A stretch of DNA of 64,000 nt from Treponema saccharophilum DSM 2985. GTDB taxonomy: Bacteria; Spirochaetota; Spirochaetia; Treponematales; Treponemataceae. The stretch's first letter is position 1. Each line of letters opens with the position of its first letter. Below the pieces are notes generated by a model. That model did no database searches. It saw only the letters and a program-made list of their open reading frames with translations, and was not told the origin of the DNA. A program made the translations under genes and the position numbers. The stretch spans positions 1-64,000 of the forward strand of contig NZ_AGRW01000041.1 in the NCBI RefSeq assembly GCF_000255555.1. The letters run 5' to 3'. This document shows, one piece after another, positions 38,137-46,326 of this stretch.

Positions 38137-41100
38137 TTACAAATACATCTGGTGGTATTGATTAAGATACTGTTTGCTGACTCTCGTCTGAATAAAATCA
38201 CAGTCCTCTACTTCTGATTTGATATTCAGTTTATAAAGACTATCATCTATAAGTGACCAGACTGTTTCTGCAAAATAGGCATCCTTTTTAAGAATATCAT
38301 TTCTGTCATAAACCTGCTGGTCTATTATCTGTTTTACTGTCATCATTGCTTCAACAATATCATCTGTCATTGTTGAAATAATTGGCTGTGCGTGTCGTTC
38401 TGTACGTCTTGTATTTTCTTCTACAATTCGTTTATGAACACGAACAAACTTCTTATCCCCATTATAACGAGAAAGCAGTGCATCATCTTTACGCCGCAAA
38501 GTCCTGATCTTTTTATAAATATCATCCATCGCTTTGTTTTCTTCATTGTACTGAGCAAGGCTTTCAGGCTTAAATTTATGTTCCTTAAATCGCTGCTTAA
38601 ATGCTTCTGCAAGAGTAATAAACTGAGGATCCTCCGGGTCATAATAATCGCGGATTTCATGCAAAGTTTTAGAAAGCTTTTCCTGCAGTTCTGAACCGTT
38701 ATCAACAAGCTTTAATTCTTCTTTGTTTATCATAGAAAAGTTGAACTGAATGTTCATCATTGTTTCATTGATAAGCATTTTTGTTTCATCACTTGTAGTA
38801 AAGGCTTCCATTGCATTTATTTCAGTAATGCGGGCTTGAACAGCAGAAAGCATATCTGGAAGTTTTTCAATTACAAGTTTAGCAAAGGTAGCTTTTAATT
38901 CTTCATCACCAAAAGTTCGTACAAGATTGAACATATTCTTGGCATTTGTCAAAGCAGTTCGAAGTTCAAAGAGTTCTTTCTTGTCTTCAATTTCAGTTAT
39001 TTCCTGGTCAAAGATTTCTGCATTGCTTATATCATAATTAGAAAGAGTCTGGCGCGCTTCTTTCATCTGTTTAATGATATCTTCTTTTTGTTCCAAAACC
39101 TGAGTAAACATATCAGGAAGATTCTCTAAGCCGGTTTCATCTTCGCTACTAAACTTCTGGAATTCTTTTATATATTTGTTATTGATTTCTTCAAAGTTTG
39201 CTTTTATGTCTGCAAAGTCAATTACAGTTCCGTAACGCTGTTCGCCATATTCAGAATTGTATGGACGGTTTACGCGGGTAATAGCCTGAAGCAAACCATG
39301 GTCACGGAGCTTTCTTCCAAAATAAAGCCTCTTAAGACGAGGAGCATCAAAACCTGTAAGCAGCATGTTATAGACAATCAGAATGTCTATTGTGAAATTC
39401 TTCTTAAAGTCTTTTATAATCTGCTTGCGAGTTTCTTTATCGTCACTATCATAAAGAATGAGTCCCGGCTTCAATGTTGAAGTCATCTTTTCTGTTTCTT
39501 TAAGTTCTTTCTGAATCTCATCAAAATACTGATAAAGCTTTCTGGCCTGTTCGCTTGTCTCACAGATAATCATACCGCCCAGAGTCGGGTCTCCTTGCAA
39601 AAGACGGAAGGTTACCAAGTCTTTTATGATATAGCGAAGCAATTCCTTTACATAAGAATCATGGCTGATAATATCTTCTTTTTTAAGTTCACCCTTAGTA
39701 ACCAGTTTTTCAAGTTTCTGGTAAGCTTCAGTAAGTCTCTTACGATAAGATGTTTCGATTTCTTCACGAAGGATTTTTAGAGTATATCCATCCTGAATTG
39801 ATTTATCATAATAGTACGCGTGGAAATAATCACCAAATACCGAGCAACTTGATTTTTCTTCTTTAAGAATTGGAGTTCCTGTTAGCGCAATTTTGATAGA
39901 ATCTTTATCAGCATTGAACAAGTTTGCAAGGAAACATCCGTCAGGTTTATAACCTCGGTGTGCTTCATCAATAATAAATATTCGCTGAAGATTGGTTGCA
40001 TAATCTTTTACCTGAACTTTGTTCTGGTCTTCTTCAACTTTCTGAATATTTACGACTGTAATTTCAGCTTTACCAGTAACTCCCTGCTGGCTCTGATTTG
40101 TACGGAACTGCTCCATAAGTTCTGTTTTACTATTAGCAGTATTTATAGAAAGTCCACGAGCTTCAAACTCCTGCTTTGCCTGTTCAAGCAAATCCAGTCG
40201 GTCAACAATAAAATAAAACTTGGTAACTTTGTTATGCTTTGCAAAATAGTCTGTGAGTATTCGGGTAAGATAATATGAAAGAGCGGTTTTTCCAGAGCCC
40301 TGTGTATGCCATACAATTCCAGACTTTTTTCCGTTTTCAAGAGCATCACGAATAGCAAGAGCCGCAAACATCTGCTGATAGCGCATAATGTGCTTCTGGT
40401 CAGTTACTTCAATCTTACCATCAACTTCGCGCTCAGATTTTACATAAGCAATTCCATATTTCAAAATAAAGAGCAGACGCTCAGGACTGCACATAGATGT
40501 TAAAATACGGTTTGTCGGTGTATAAATATCAAGGTTTGTCTGATACTCAGGGGACTGTTTAATTACCTGGCAGTTAAAGTCAGTAAGAATCTGCTTTTCA
40601 ACCTGCTGATCTATTGGTTTATAAGGATAGTTAGCATTAAACGGGGGAATAGGCTGAGATGAAAAATTATCTTCCCTGAAACAATTGAAAAAGGCTTTCT
40701 TGCGACTACCAGTGCAATAAAATGCGCCTTCAATCGGAACAATACCGCCAAGGGCAGAATATTCCATATTATTAGAAAAAATCATCAGCTGAGTTATGTT
40801 TATAAAGCGACGGAACTTTTTATTAGGTAAGCGGTCATTATTCATGCGGTTAGCTTCCGCAATCATGCCACCGACATTGTTAGTTTTCTTTACTTCAATA
40901 AAAACAAGAGGAAGTCCATTTATAAAAAGCGTAATATCGGGTCGGAATTCATCTTCACCATTACGGCATGTAAACTCTGCTGTGCAGTAGTAATCATTAT
41001 TTTTTGGATTATCAAAATCTATGAGTTTGTAAGGAGAAACAGAAGTTAGGCGTTCATAAAACTGTTTTCCTAAATCATCATCGTTGAGTTCTTTTTTGAT

Positions 41101-41313
41101 ATCGGAAAAAACAGCAAGCCAGTCTCCTTTTTTTGAAGGGTTTAATCGCTCAAAAGCTGAATGAAATTTATCAATAAGAATATTTGTTTCAGAATCAAAT
41201 GTTTCACCTGCGCTTTCTTCATACATTTTTCCAATATAATTGAAGCCAAGCCGCGTTAAATGAACCATTGCAGGCATTTGAACACGTGTTTTTTCGTTGT
41301 AATTTTTACTCAT
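38137..41313 (-). CDS. hsdR: Type I restriction endonuclease subunit HsdR
   Basis: A 1058-residue subunit, a normal length. The PD-(D/E)xK nuclease is at about 115-142 (DEFRPDITLF, then VFIEVKK). The SF2 translocase motor follows: WHTQGSGKTALSYYL near 335, FIIDEAHRGYKP near 455, and ALTGTPILKEE. The C-terminal region is helical and binds the methyltransferase. HsdR pulls DNA past the HsdMS complex and cuts at a distance when the site is unmodified. It is the first gene of the long minus-strand run. No frame break is visible, so the system is probably active. Confidence 0.95.
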   Translation of the reverse strand: MSKNYNEKTRVQMPAMVHLTRLGFNYIGKMYEESAGETFDSETNILIDKFHSAFERLNPSKKGDWLAVFSDIKKELNDDDLGKQFYERLTSVSPYKLIDFDNPKNNDYYCTAEFTCRNGEDEFRPDITLFINGLPLVFIEVKKTNNVGGMIAEANRMNNDRLPNKKFRRFINITQLMIFSNNMEYSALGGIVPIEGAFYCTGSRKKAFFNCFREDNFSSQPIPPFNANYPYKPIDQQVEKQILTDFNCQVIKQSPEYQTNLDIYTPTNRILTSMCSPERLLFILKYGIAYVKSEREVDGKIEVTDQKHIMRYQQMFAALAIRDALENGKKSGIVWHTQGSGKTALSYYLTRILTDYFAKHNKVTKFYFIVDRLDLLEQAKQEFEARGLSINTANSKTELMEQFRTNQSQQGVTGKAEITVVNIQKVEEDQNKVQVKDYATNLQRIFIIDEAHRGYKPDGCFLANLFNADKDSIKIALTGTPILKEEKSSCSVFGDYFHAYYYDKSIQDGYTLKILREEIETSYRKRLTEAYQKLEKLVTKGELKKEDIISHDSYVKELLRYIIKDLVTFRLLQGDPTLGGMIICETSEQARKLYQYFDEIQKELKETEKMTSTLKPGLILYDSDDKETRKQIIKDFKKNFTIDILIVYNMLLTGFDAPRLKRLYFGRKLRDHGLLQAITRVNRPYNSEYGEQRYGTVIDFADIKANFEEINNKYIKEFQKFSSEDETGLENLPDMFTQVLEQKEDIIKQMKEARQTLSNYDISNAEIFDQEITEIEDKKELFELRTALTNAKNMFNLVRTFGDEELKATFAKLVIEKLPDMLSAVQARITEINAMEAFTTSDETKMLINETMMNIQFNFSMINKEELKLVDNGSELQEKLSKTLHEIRDYYDPEDPQFITLAEAFKQRFKEHKFKPESLAQYNEENKAMDDIYKKIRTLRRKDDALLSRYNGDKKFVRVHKRIVEENTRRTERHAQPIISTMTDDIVEAMMTVKQIIDQQVYDRNDILKKDAYFAETVWSLIDDSLYKLNIKSEVEDCDFIQTRVSKQYLNQYHQMYL

Positions 41314-41697
41314 TTATCTAGCCTTCCACATTATTATTTATACAAATATCCCAAACATCACTTTTTTTTACAGGGCATTATACCACAACTTCATTTTAAG
41401 TGTGGGTATATCACGATTTCGCACCACCCTTGCGCTTTTACACATGTCTTATCCACGGTGTGTGGATAGTCCATTCCACAGGCAATGGATAAGGCTTTCC
41501 ACTGTCTGTGGAACTACCTTTTCATACACAATGGATTTGTTTATATTTACAATTTGTAAATATTTTTATATTTTCAGTATTGACTCTATAAAATATCTGT
41601 AATATATTATAAACAAGAAAGAAAGATAAGGCGGAAGTAGCAAACCGCCTTACTGACAAAATCCTACGGTAGACACCGTAAAGACGGGTAGGTAAAT
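41314..41697. promoter_or_regulatory. Divergent control region between hsdR and the XRE gene
   Basis: About 380 bases without a gene. It contains overlapping inverted repeats around CTTATCCA...TGGATAAG and TCCACAG...CTGTGGA (41448-41512), a 21-bp palindrome at 41543, a hairpin AAGGCGG...CCGCCTT at 41626-41649, and the ribosome region of the XRE gene. Promoters for both directions must lie here. Confidence 0.5.
41543..41563. promoter_or_regulatory. 21-bp perfect palindrome, likely repressor operator
   Basis: ATATTTACAA-T-TTGTAAATAT. It lies 134 bases before the XRE regulator gene, within an AT-rich promoter region. Size and symmetry fit an operator for a dimeric helix-turn-helix protein such as the XRE protein itself. 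Confidence 0.55.
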
Positions 41698-42084
41698 ATG
41701 GCTACAGAAATCGCAAAGTTTCTTAGGAAGATTCGCATTGACAGCGACGAGAGCTTGGGCGATATGGCGGAAAAAATCAATCTTTCTGCCGCTTATCTTT
41801 CGGCAATAGAAAACAACAAGAGGACTGCGCCGGAAGATATGAAGGAGAACCTCTATAAGGCATACAGCCTTTCGGAGGAACAAAAGCTTGAGTTTGCGCG
41901 GCTTGTCGCGGAATCAAGGAAAAAGGTCGAAATCGGCCTTTCGGGTATTCAGGAGGAACTTTTCCCTGAATATGTGGACACTGCTGTTATGTTTGCGCAT
42001 GACCTGTCGCAGATGAACAGAAAGCAGCTTGCAGAAATAAAGGATTGTCTGCAAAGAATCAAATCGGAAGCTGGGCCTATGTAA
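41698..42084 (+). CDS. XRE-family helix-turn-helix regulator
   Basis: A 128-residue protein. Residues 6-60 are an XRE/Cro-type helix-turn-helix (FLRKIRIDSDESLGDMAEKI then LSAAYLSAIENNKRTAP). The C-terminal half is helical and may mediate oligomerisation or contact the partner. It is followed 14 bases later by a gene for an ImmA/IrrE-like protease, the standard pair in which the protease cuts the repressor on damage or signal. Thus it may control excision or expression of the island. Confidence 0.85.
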   Translation: MATEIAKFLRKIRIDSDESLGDMAEKINLSAAYLSAIENNKRTAPEDMKENLYKAYSLSEEQKLEFARLVAESRKKVEIGLSGIQEELFPEYVDTAVMFAHDLSQMNRKQLAEIKDCLQRIKSEAGPM

Positions 42085-42098
42085 AAGGAGGTTACTAA

Positions 42099-42758
42099 AT
42101 GGCGGATCAGATTTCAGTGGTTGGAACGGTCATCCTGATGATGATTGTGGATTTTAAGCAGATGGCAGTTGAGTTCAAAAAGTTTTTCGGGCTCAGCTCC
42201 ACGCAAAACTTTCCGGCGTTAAGCATTGCGGAAAATACGCTATGCCAGGCCGACACAAACTTTGAGTTCAATGTTATTGCCGATGCTGACTGGGACTGCA
42301 AGGAGAGCGTGCAGGCATATTACAAACATCGCGCAAACTTGCATGAAATTTGCATCAAGGAATCCGTCTACGAAAGAGCCCGCAGCGGAGACCGAAGCGC
42401 GCTCTACTCCATTGCACACGAAATTTCACACTGGGGTCTGATAAACTATTTTAAGCTGAACCTTGGTCTTCAGGAATTTGAACGGCTTGATACTGTTTCA
42501 AAAGCTGTTTTTATGAACATTCACGAAAACATTGCGGATTTGCTTACATCTCTGCTTGTGTTCAGCGAAGAGGAGCTTCTGAAAGCGCAAAGCGCAGGAG
42601 ATTTTGACTTCGGCTCATGTATGGGCAAAGACCAGATTTCTCTTGCGCTCTTTTATTGTCAGAATCATAAAGTTCTTGCGGAGAATTTTATGAAGAATAT
42701 CGTTCCAAAAATCATGGCTCAAAACAAACAGACTGAATTACAAAGGAGGATTGGTTAG
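42099..42758 (+). CDS. ImmA/IrrE-type metallopeptidase
   Basis: A 219-residue protein with AAAGGAGG at good spacing. The zinc site is AHEISHWG (His107, Glu108, His111). The surrounding layout, an N-terminal helical region and a following NIHENIADLLTSLLVFSEEE with the third ligand candidate, fits the ImmA/IrrE (COG2856) type. In ICEs and prophages such proteases cleave an XRE repressor encoded next to them. The gene for that repressor is immediately upstream here. Confidence 0.8.
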   Translation: MADQISVVGTVILMMIVDFKQMAVEFKKFFGLSSTQNFPALSIAENTLCQADTNFEFNVIADADWDCKESVQAYYKHRANLHEICIKESVYERARSGDRSALYSIAHEISHWGLINYFKLNLGLQEFERLDTVSKAVFMNIHENIADLLTSLLVFSEEELLKAQSAGDFDFGSCMGKDQISLALFYCQNHKVLAENFMKNIVPKIMAQNKQTELQRRIG

Positions 42759-42863
42759 ATGGCCTGCAGGCAAAAAATAAGCTCCCGTTTAATTGGCGTT
42801 AAACAGAAGCTTTGCATAGATTCTATAGCAGAATCCAAAATCGATTGTACTATTCTACTATAA
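42759..42863 (+). CDS. Possible 34-aa small protein over a long hairpin
   Basis: An ATG directly after the protease stop, preceded by AGGAGG, opens a 34-codon frame (MACRQKISSRLIGVKQKLCI...). The second half of the frame lies over a long imperfect inverted repeat (GCATAGATTCTATAGCAGAA at 42815 against its complement ending GCATAGATT-like at 42871). Either the frame is a real small protein, or the region is an RNA hairpin. The intergenic stretch to 43036 holds nothing else that is convincing. Confidence 0.35.
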   Translation: MACRQKISSRLIGVKQKLCIDSIAESKIDCTILL

Positions 42864-43036
42864 ATCTATGCTTCCCGTCAAAGACTTTTTTCTTGATGCA
42901 GTGCGAAGAAAATCAGAACGCTCTGCACTCAAAGTTTTTGGTCTCCCGCCGTCCCGTTGGTGCGGCTTTGACAAAACAACACTAAATCCGGTGGTTGAGC
43001 ATGTCAAAACCACCATTTACAGGAGCATAGACAATT

Positions 43037-43801
43037 ATGGCTACTACAACTTTTAAAAATGCAGACAGCATCTTGAGCGTGACTCTGCGTAAAAATCAGT
43101 TCTCGGCAGAAGAGAATTCGTTCATTGGACGTGTAACAAGAAACACAGTGACTCTTGAAAACCTAATCGCATCGATTTCAAAAAAGAACGAGGGCGTAAG
43201 TCCCTACATGATTCAGCACGTGGCAAATCTTTTGGGGGACGAAATGCTTTCTGCCTGCCAGAATGCAAAGGCGGTGGACGTTCTTGGGCTTGGCACCTTG
43301 TACATAAGCGTCGCAGGAAGTGTAAGCGGAGAAAATCCGGGGGAATCAAGCATTCCGGGATTCAAGCTGAACTTTACACCCAGCAGCCGTGCCCAGGAAG
43401 CCGTGGACAGCCTCAAAGTCGATAAGGTCATCATCGCGGATTCAAGCCCTGTAATCGACAGAATCATCAACACCTTCAACCAGAACGAAGAGCGCAATCT
43501 GATGAAGGGAAAAAGCGTAAAAATCACCGGCACAAAGCTCAAGCTTTTAGGCGATGACGCAGGAATTTGGTTCGCGCCGCTTGACTCGGAAGGCAATGTC
43601 AATAAAGACAAAACAACCTGGGTGCAAGTGGGTAAGGAAACGGTAAGTTCCAACAAGCCCAAGACACTTGAGTTCTACGTTCCCGACAGTCTTTCGGAAG
43701 GGAATTACAAAATCGTAATCCGCACCCGTTACTGCTCCGGCGACAAGGAGTTGAAGCCCCTTGCAAGTGCTGTAAGTAAAACTGTTACGGTAGCGGCTTA
43801 G
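43037..43801 (+). CDS. HU-like DNA-binding protein with DUF4469 domain
   Basis: A 254-residue protein. Residues about 1-125 are an HU/IHF-type domain (VTLENLIASISKKNEGVSPY at the start of the dimer region, PGFKLNFTPSSRAQEA at its end), related to the long HU-like proteins of Bacteroidetes and spirochaetes. Residues 150-254 form a DUF4469-like Ig-fold (VKITGTKLKLLGDDAGIWFA, GNYKIVIRTRYCSG). The role is probably DNA bending or packaging with an extra binding surface. Such genes are often found in several copies near mobile DNA in treponemes. The gene ends 25 bases before a terminator. Confidence 0.8.
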   Translation: MATTTFKNADSILSVTLRKNQFSAEENSFIGRVTRNTVTLENLIASISKKNEGVSPYMIQHVANLLGDEMLSACQNAKAVDVLGLGTLYISVAGSVSGENPGESSIPGFKLNFTPSSRAQEAVDSLKVDKVIIADSSPVIDRIINTFNQNEERNLMKGKSVKITGTKLKLLGDDAGIWFAPLDSEGNVNKDKTTWVQVGKETVSSNKPKTLEFYVPDSLSEGNYKIVIRTRYCSGDKELKPLASAVSKTVTVAA

Positions 43802-43825
43802 AAGAAAAAATCTTCATTGCCCAGT

Positions 43826-43860
43826 AAGGCGGAAGTTCCTGTACGGGGATTTCCGCCTTT
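43826..43860 (+). terminator. Terminator after the HU-like gene
   Basis: AAGGCGGAA and TTTCCGCC(TT) pair around a 16-base loop. The T-run is short (TTT), but the terminator included in the direct repeat follows immediately, giving a tandem pair. Confidence 0.65.
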
Positions 43861-43957
43861 CGCGCGTGTTTTCTTCTTCTCCACACGCGCGGGATTTTTT
43901 TTGCCCGAAAAGCGCGCGAGGGGGATTCTCCAAGGCGTTTTTCCGTGGGTTTATTGT
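43861..43957 (+). repeat. 97-bp direct repeat, right copy
   Basis: Second copy of 28016-28112, in the same orientation, with two base differences. It contains the hairpin and T-run of the importer terminator except the first two C. It sits 33 bases before the GNAT gene and marks the change from AT-rich to GC-rich sequence. Confidence 0.9.
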
Positions 43958-43990
43958 GGAGAACGAGAGAAGGGCTTATAATTGCCCGCC

Positions 43991-44560
43991 ATGAGAATAA
44001 GGAATGCAACGCCGGAGGACGCGGAGCGTCTTCTGGAAATATACGCGCCGTATGTGGAGAAAACGGCGATAACGTTCGAGTACGACGTGCCGAGCGTCGA
44101 GGAATTCGCCGGGAGGATAGCCCGAACGACAAAGAAATATCCGTACATCGTCGCGGAGGAGGACGGGTGCATCGAGGGATACGCGTACGCATCGGCGTTC
44201 CACGAGCGCGCCGCGTACGACTGGTGCGTCGAAACGTCGATTTACGTCGCGGAGGGCGCGCGCCGGCGCGGAATCGGGAAGCTGCTCTACGGCGCACTCG
44301 AGGACTCGCTCAGGCGGATGGGAATACTGAACGCGAACGCCTGCATCGCCTACACGCGCACTGAGGACGAGCACCTGACGAACGCGAGCGTCGATTTCCA
44401 CAAACGGATGGGCTACGCGGAAGTCGGCATGTTCCACGACTGCGGGTTCAAATTCGGCAGATGGTACGACATGATATGGATGGAAAAAAGCCTCGGCGAG
44501 CACACGGCAACCCCGAACAAGGTCGTCCCCTTCCCCAAAACGACGGAAAAGGCGGAATAA
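43991..44560 (+). CDS. GNAT N-acetyltransferase, phosphinothricin type
   Basis: A 189-residue protein started at MRIRNATPEDAERLLEIYAP; a TTG three codons earlier is possible. The layout is that of phosphinothricin-type GNAT acetyltransferases: FEYDVPSVEEFAGRI, YAYASAFHERAAYDWCVETS, the acetyl-CoA loop ARRRGIGKLLYGALED, and FHKRMGYAEVGMFHDCGFKF. It acetylates a small amine or amino-acid analogue; the natural substrate is unknown (methionine derivatives in some relatives). It directly precedes tcdA. Confidence 0.85.
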   Translation: MRIRNATPEDAERLLEIYAPYVEKTAITFEYDVPSVEEFAGRIARTTKKYPYIVAEEDGCIEGYAYASAFHERAAYDWCVETSIYVAEGARRRGIGKLLYGALEDSLRRMGILNANACIAYTRTEDEHLTNASVDFHKRMGYAEVGMFHDCGFKFGRWYDMIWMEKSLGEHTATPNKVVPFPKTTEKAE

Positions 44561-45295
44561 ATGCAGGAGAAGCTCAACCAATTCTCACGAACCGAGATTC
44601 TGCTCGGAAAAAAATCGCTCGACGTGCTCGGCTCGGCGCACGTCGCGGTTTTCGGCATCGGCGGCGTCGGCGGACACGCAGCTGAGGCGCTGGCGAGAAG
44701 CGGCATCGGAAAAATCGACTTAATCGACAGCGACACGGTCTCGCTCACGAACATAAACAGGCAGGCGGTCGCGCTCCACAGCACGCTCGGCAGGGCTAAA
44801 GTCGACGTCATGAAGGAAAGGATTCTCGACATAAACCCGGATGCCGCCGTCAGGACGTTCAACTGCTTCTTCCTTCCGGCGACAAAGGAGCTTTTCGACT
44901 TTCGCCAATACGATTACGTCGTCGATGCAGTCGATACCGTGTCCGCGAAAATCCAGCTGATTGTGCAGGCAAAGGAAAACGGCGTCCCGATAATCTCAAG
45001 CATGGGCGCGGGGAACAAGCTCGACCCGACGATGTTCGAGGTTGCGGACATAGCAAAGACGAGCGTCTGCCCGCTCGCGCGGGTGATGCGGCAGGAATGC
45101 AAGAAGCGCGGAATTCGCGGCGTCAAAGTCGTGTTCTCAAAGGAAATTCCGGTATCGCGCTCGCCCGATGCGGGACAGGCCGTCGAGATGAAGGGAAATT
45201 CGCCCGCCCCGGGAAGCTGCGCGTTCGTGCCGTCAGTCGCGGGGCTTATAATCGCGGGCGAGGTCGTGAAGGATTTGACACGCAATTTTCGTTAG
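44561..45295 (+). CDS. tcdA: tRNA threonylcarbamoyladenosine dehydratase
   Basis: A 244-residue ThiF/MoeB-fold enzyme. The nucleotide-binding loop is GIGGVGGHAAEALARSGIGK, followed by IDLIDSDTVSLTNINRQ and DYVVDAVDTVSAKI. The length and the VFSKEIP motif match the TcdA/CsdL branch, which uses ATP to cyclise t6A at position 37 of tRNAs. The gene starts where the GNAT gene stops, so the two are coupled. Two cysteines in VCPLARVMRQECKKRGIRG may be functional. Confidence 0.9.
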   Translation: MQEKLNQFSRTEILLGKKSLDVLGSAHVAVFGIGGVGGHAAEALARSGIGKIDLIDSDTVSLTNINRQAVALHSTLGRAKVDVMKERILDINPDAAVRTFNCFFLPATKELFDFRQYDYVVDAVDTVSAKIQLIVQAKENGVPIISSMGAGNKLDPTMFEVADIAKTSVCPLARVMRQECKKRGIRGVKVVFSKEIPVSRSPDAGQAVEMKGNSPAPGSCAFVPSVAGLIIAGEVVKDLTRNFR

Positions 45296-45310
45296 TATAA
45301 GCTAACAAGC

Positions 45311-45685
45311 ATGAATGCAAGCACAATCATAACCGCGGCAGTGCTCGCGCTCCTCTGCGCGATTGCCGCTTCGGGCGTCATTAGCCGGCTCAAAAACGGC
45401 TCATCATGCTGCGGGACGCGTTCCCCGAAAATGAAAAAAGCAGAAGTCGCGGACAAGGACAAAAGCCACTACCCGTTCTCGTACAGAATCACCATCGGCG
45501 GGATGAAGTGCGCGTCGTGCGCCGCCCGCGTGGAGAACGCGCTGAACAAGACGTCGGGAACGTTCGCCGAGGTCTCGCTGCCGGACAATTCGGCGCGCGT
45601 CCTCTCGAAAACGGAGCGGACGGCGGAGGATTTTTCGAAAACAATCTCCGCTGCCGGATACTCGCTCGAATCGTTCTCGACCTGA
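45311..45685 (+). CDS. Membrane-anchored HMA-domain protein
   Basis: A 124-residue protein. One N-terminal membrane segment (IITAAVLALLCAIAASGVIS) is followed by a short Cys-rich stretch (SSCCG) like that of FeoB-associated small proteins, then a heavy-metal-associated domain with the metal motif GMKCASCAARVE. HMA domains pass Cu(I) or similar metals. The gene follows tcdA by 15 bases, on the same strand. No P-type ATPase is nearby. Confidence 0.8.
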   Translation: MNASTIITAAVLALLCAIAASGVISRLKNGSSCCGTRSPKMKKAEVADKDKSHYPFSYRITIGGMKCASCAARVENALNKTSGTFAEVSLPDNSARVLSKTERTAEDFSKTISAAGYSLESFST

Positions 45686-45717
45686 GAACGCCCGGGCGCA
45701 CCCGGCAGCGGGAATCG

Positions 45718-46326
45718 TCACCGCCCCATCTTGTCAAGCTCGATGATTCTCGTGCAGACGCGCCGGGCAAGGTGCATGTTGTGCGTTATGACAAGCATCC
45801 CGAGCCTCCGGCTTTCCGCCTGCTCAAGGAGAAGCTTCCAAATCAGCGCCTGCGTGTTCGCGTCGAGCATCGTCGTAATCTCGTCGGTGATGAGATACCT
45901 CGTCTCCGGGCCGAGCGCCCGGACAATGCAGAACCGCTGAAGCTCGCCGCCACTCAGCTCGCACGGGAAGCGCTCCATCCACTCGTCGCGTATTCCGAAC
46001 GCCTTTCTTGTCCGGAAATCGACATCATACCCTTCGTTCAGCGTCTCCTTCATCCGGAGGCGCGGGTTTACGGCAAGCTCCGGGTTCTGACAGATGAGCT
46101 GGACGGGGCTGTATCCGTCCCCGAACGCGTCCTCGTCCCCGTCGACGACGACTTTTCCGGTCTCGCTCCGCAATACGCCCGCCATGATTTTCGCAAGCGT
46201 GCTTTTTCCGTAGCCCGAAGGCGCGACAATCCCGACCCGCTCGTTCGGGGAGACGGACAGCGATATGTTTTTCAGGACGGCCTTCCCTTTTTTGTACGAG
46301 AACGAAATGTCCTTTCCCTCAAGCAT
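45718..46326 (-). CDS. ABC transporter ATPase, peptide/nickel type (second)
   Basis: A 202-residue ATPase started at MLEGKDISFSYKKGKAVLKN; a longer frame would run deep into the upstream gene. Walker A is APSGYGKSTLAKI, the ABC signature ELSGGELQRFCIVRALG and Walker B YLITDEITTMLD. It is the DppF/NikE-type subunit and its start overlaps the upstream ATPase gene by eight bases. It is the last gene of the five-gene transporter operon. It is shorter than most DppF proteins, lacking their usual C-terminal oligopeptide extension. Confidence 0.85.
   Translation of the reverse strand: MLEGKDISFSYKKGKAVLKNISLSVSPNERVGIVAPSGYGKSTLAKIMAGVLRSETGKVVVDGDEDAFGDGYSPVQLICQNPELAVNPRLRMKETLNEGYDVDFRTRKAFGIRDEWMERFPCELSGGELQRFCIVRALGPETRYLITDEITTMLDANTQALIWKLLLEQAESRRLGMLVITHNMHLARRVCTRIIELDKMGR

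Noticed and set aside
42868-43056. A 62-residue frame before the HU-like gene
   Set aside because: No ribosome site, overlap with the HU-like start, and composition unlike its neighbours.
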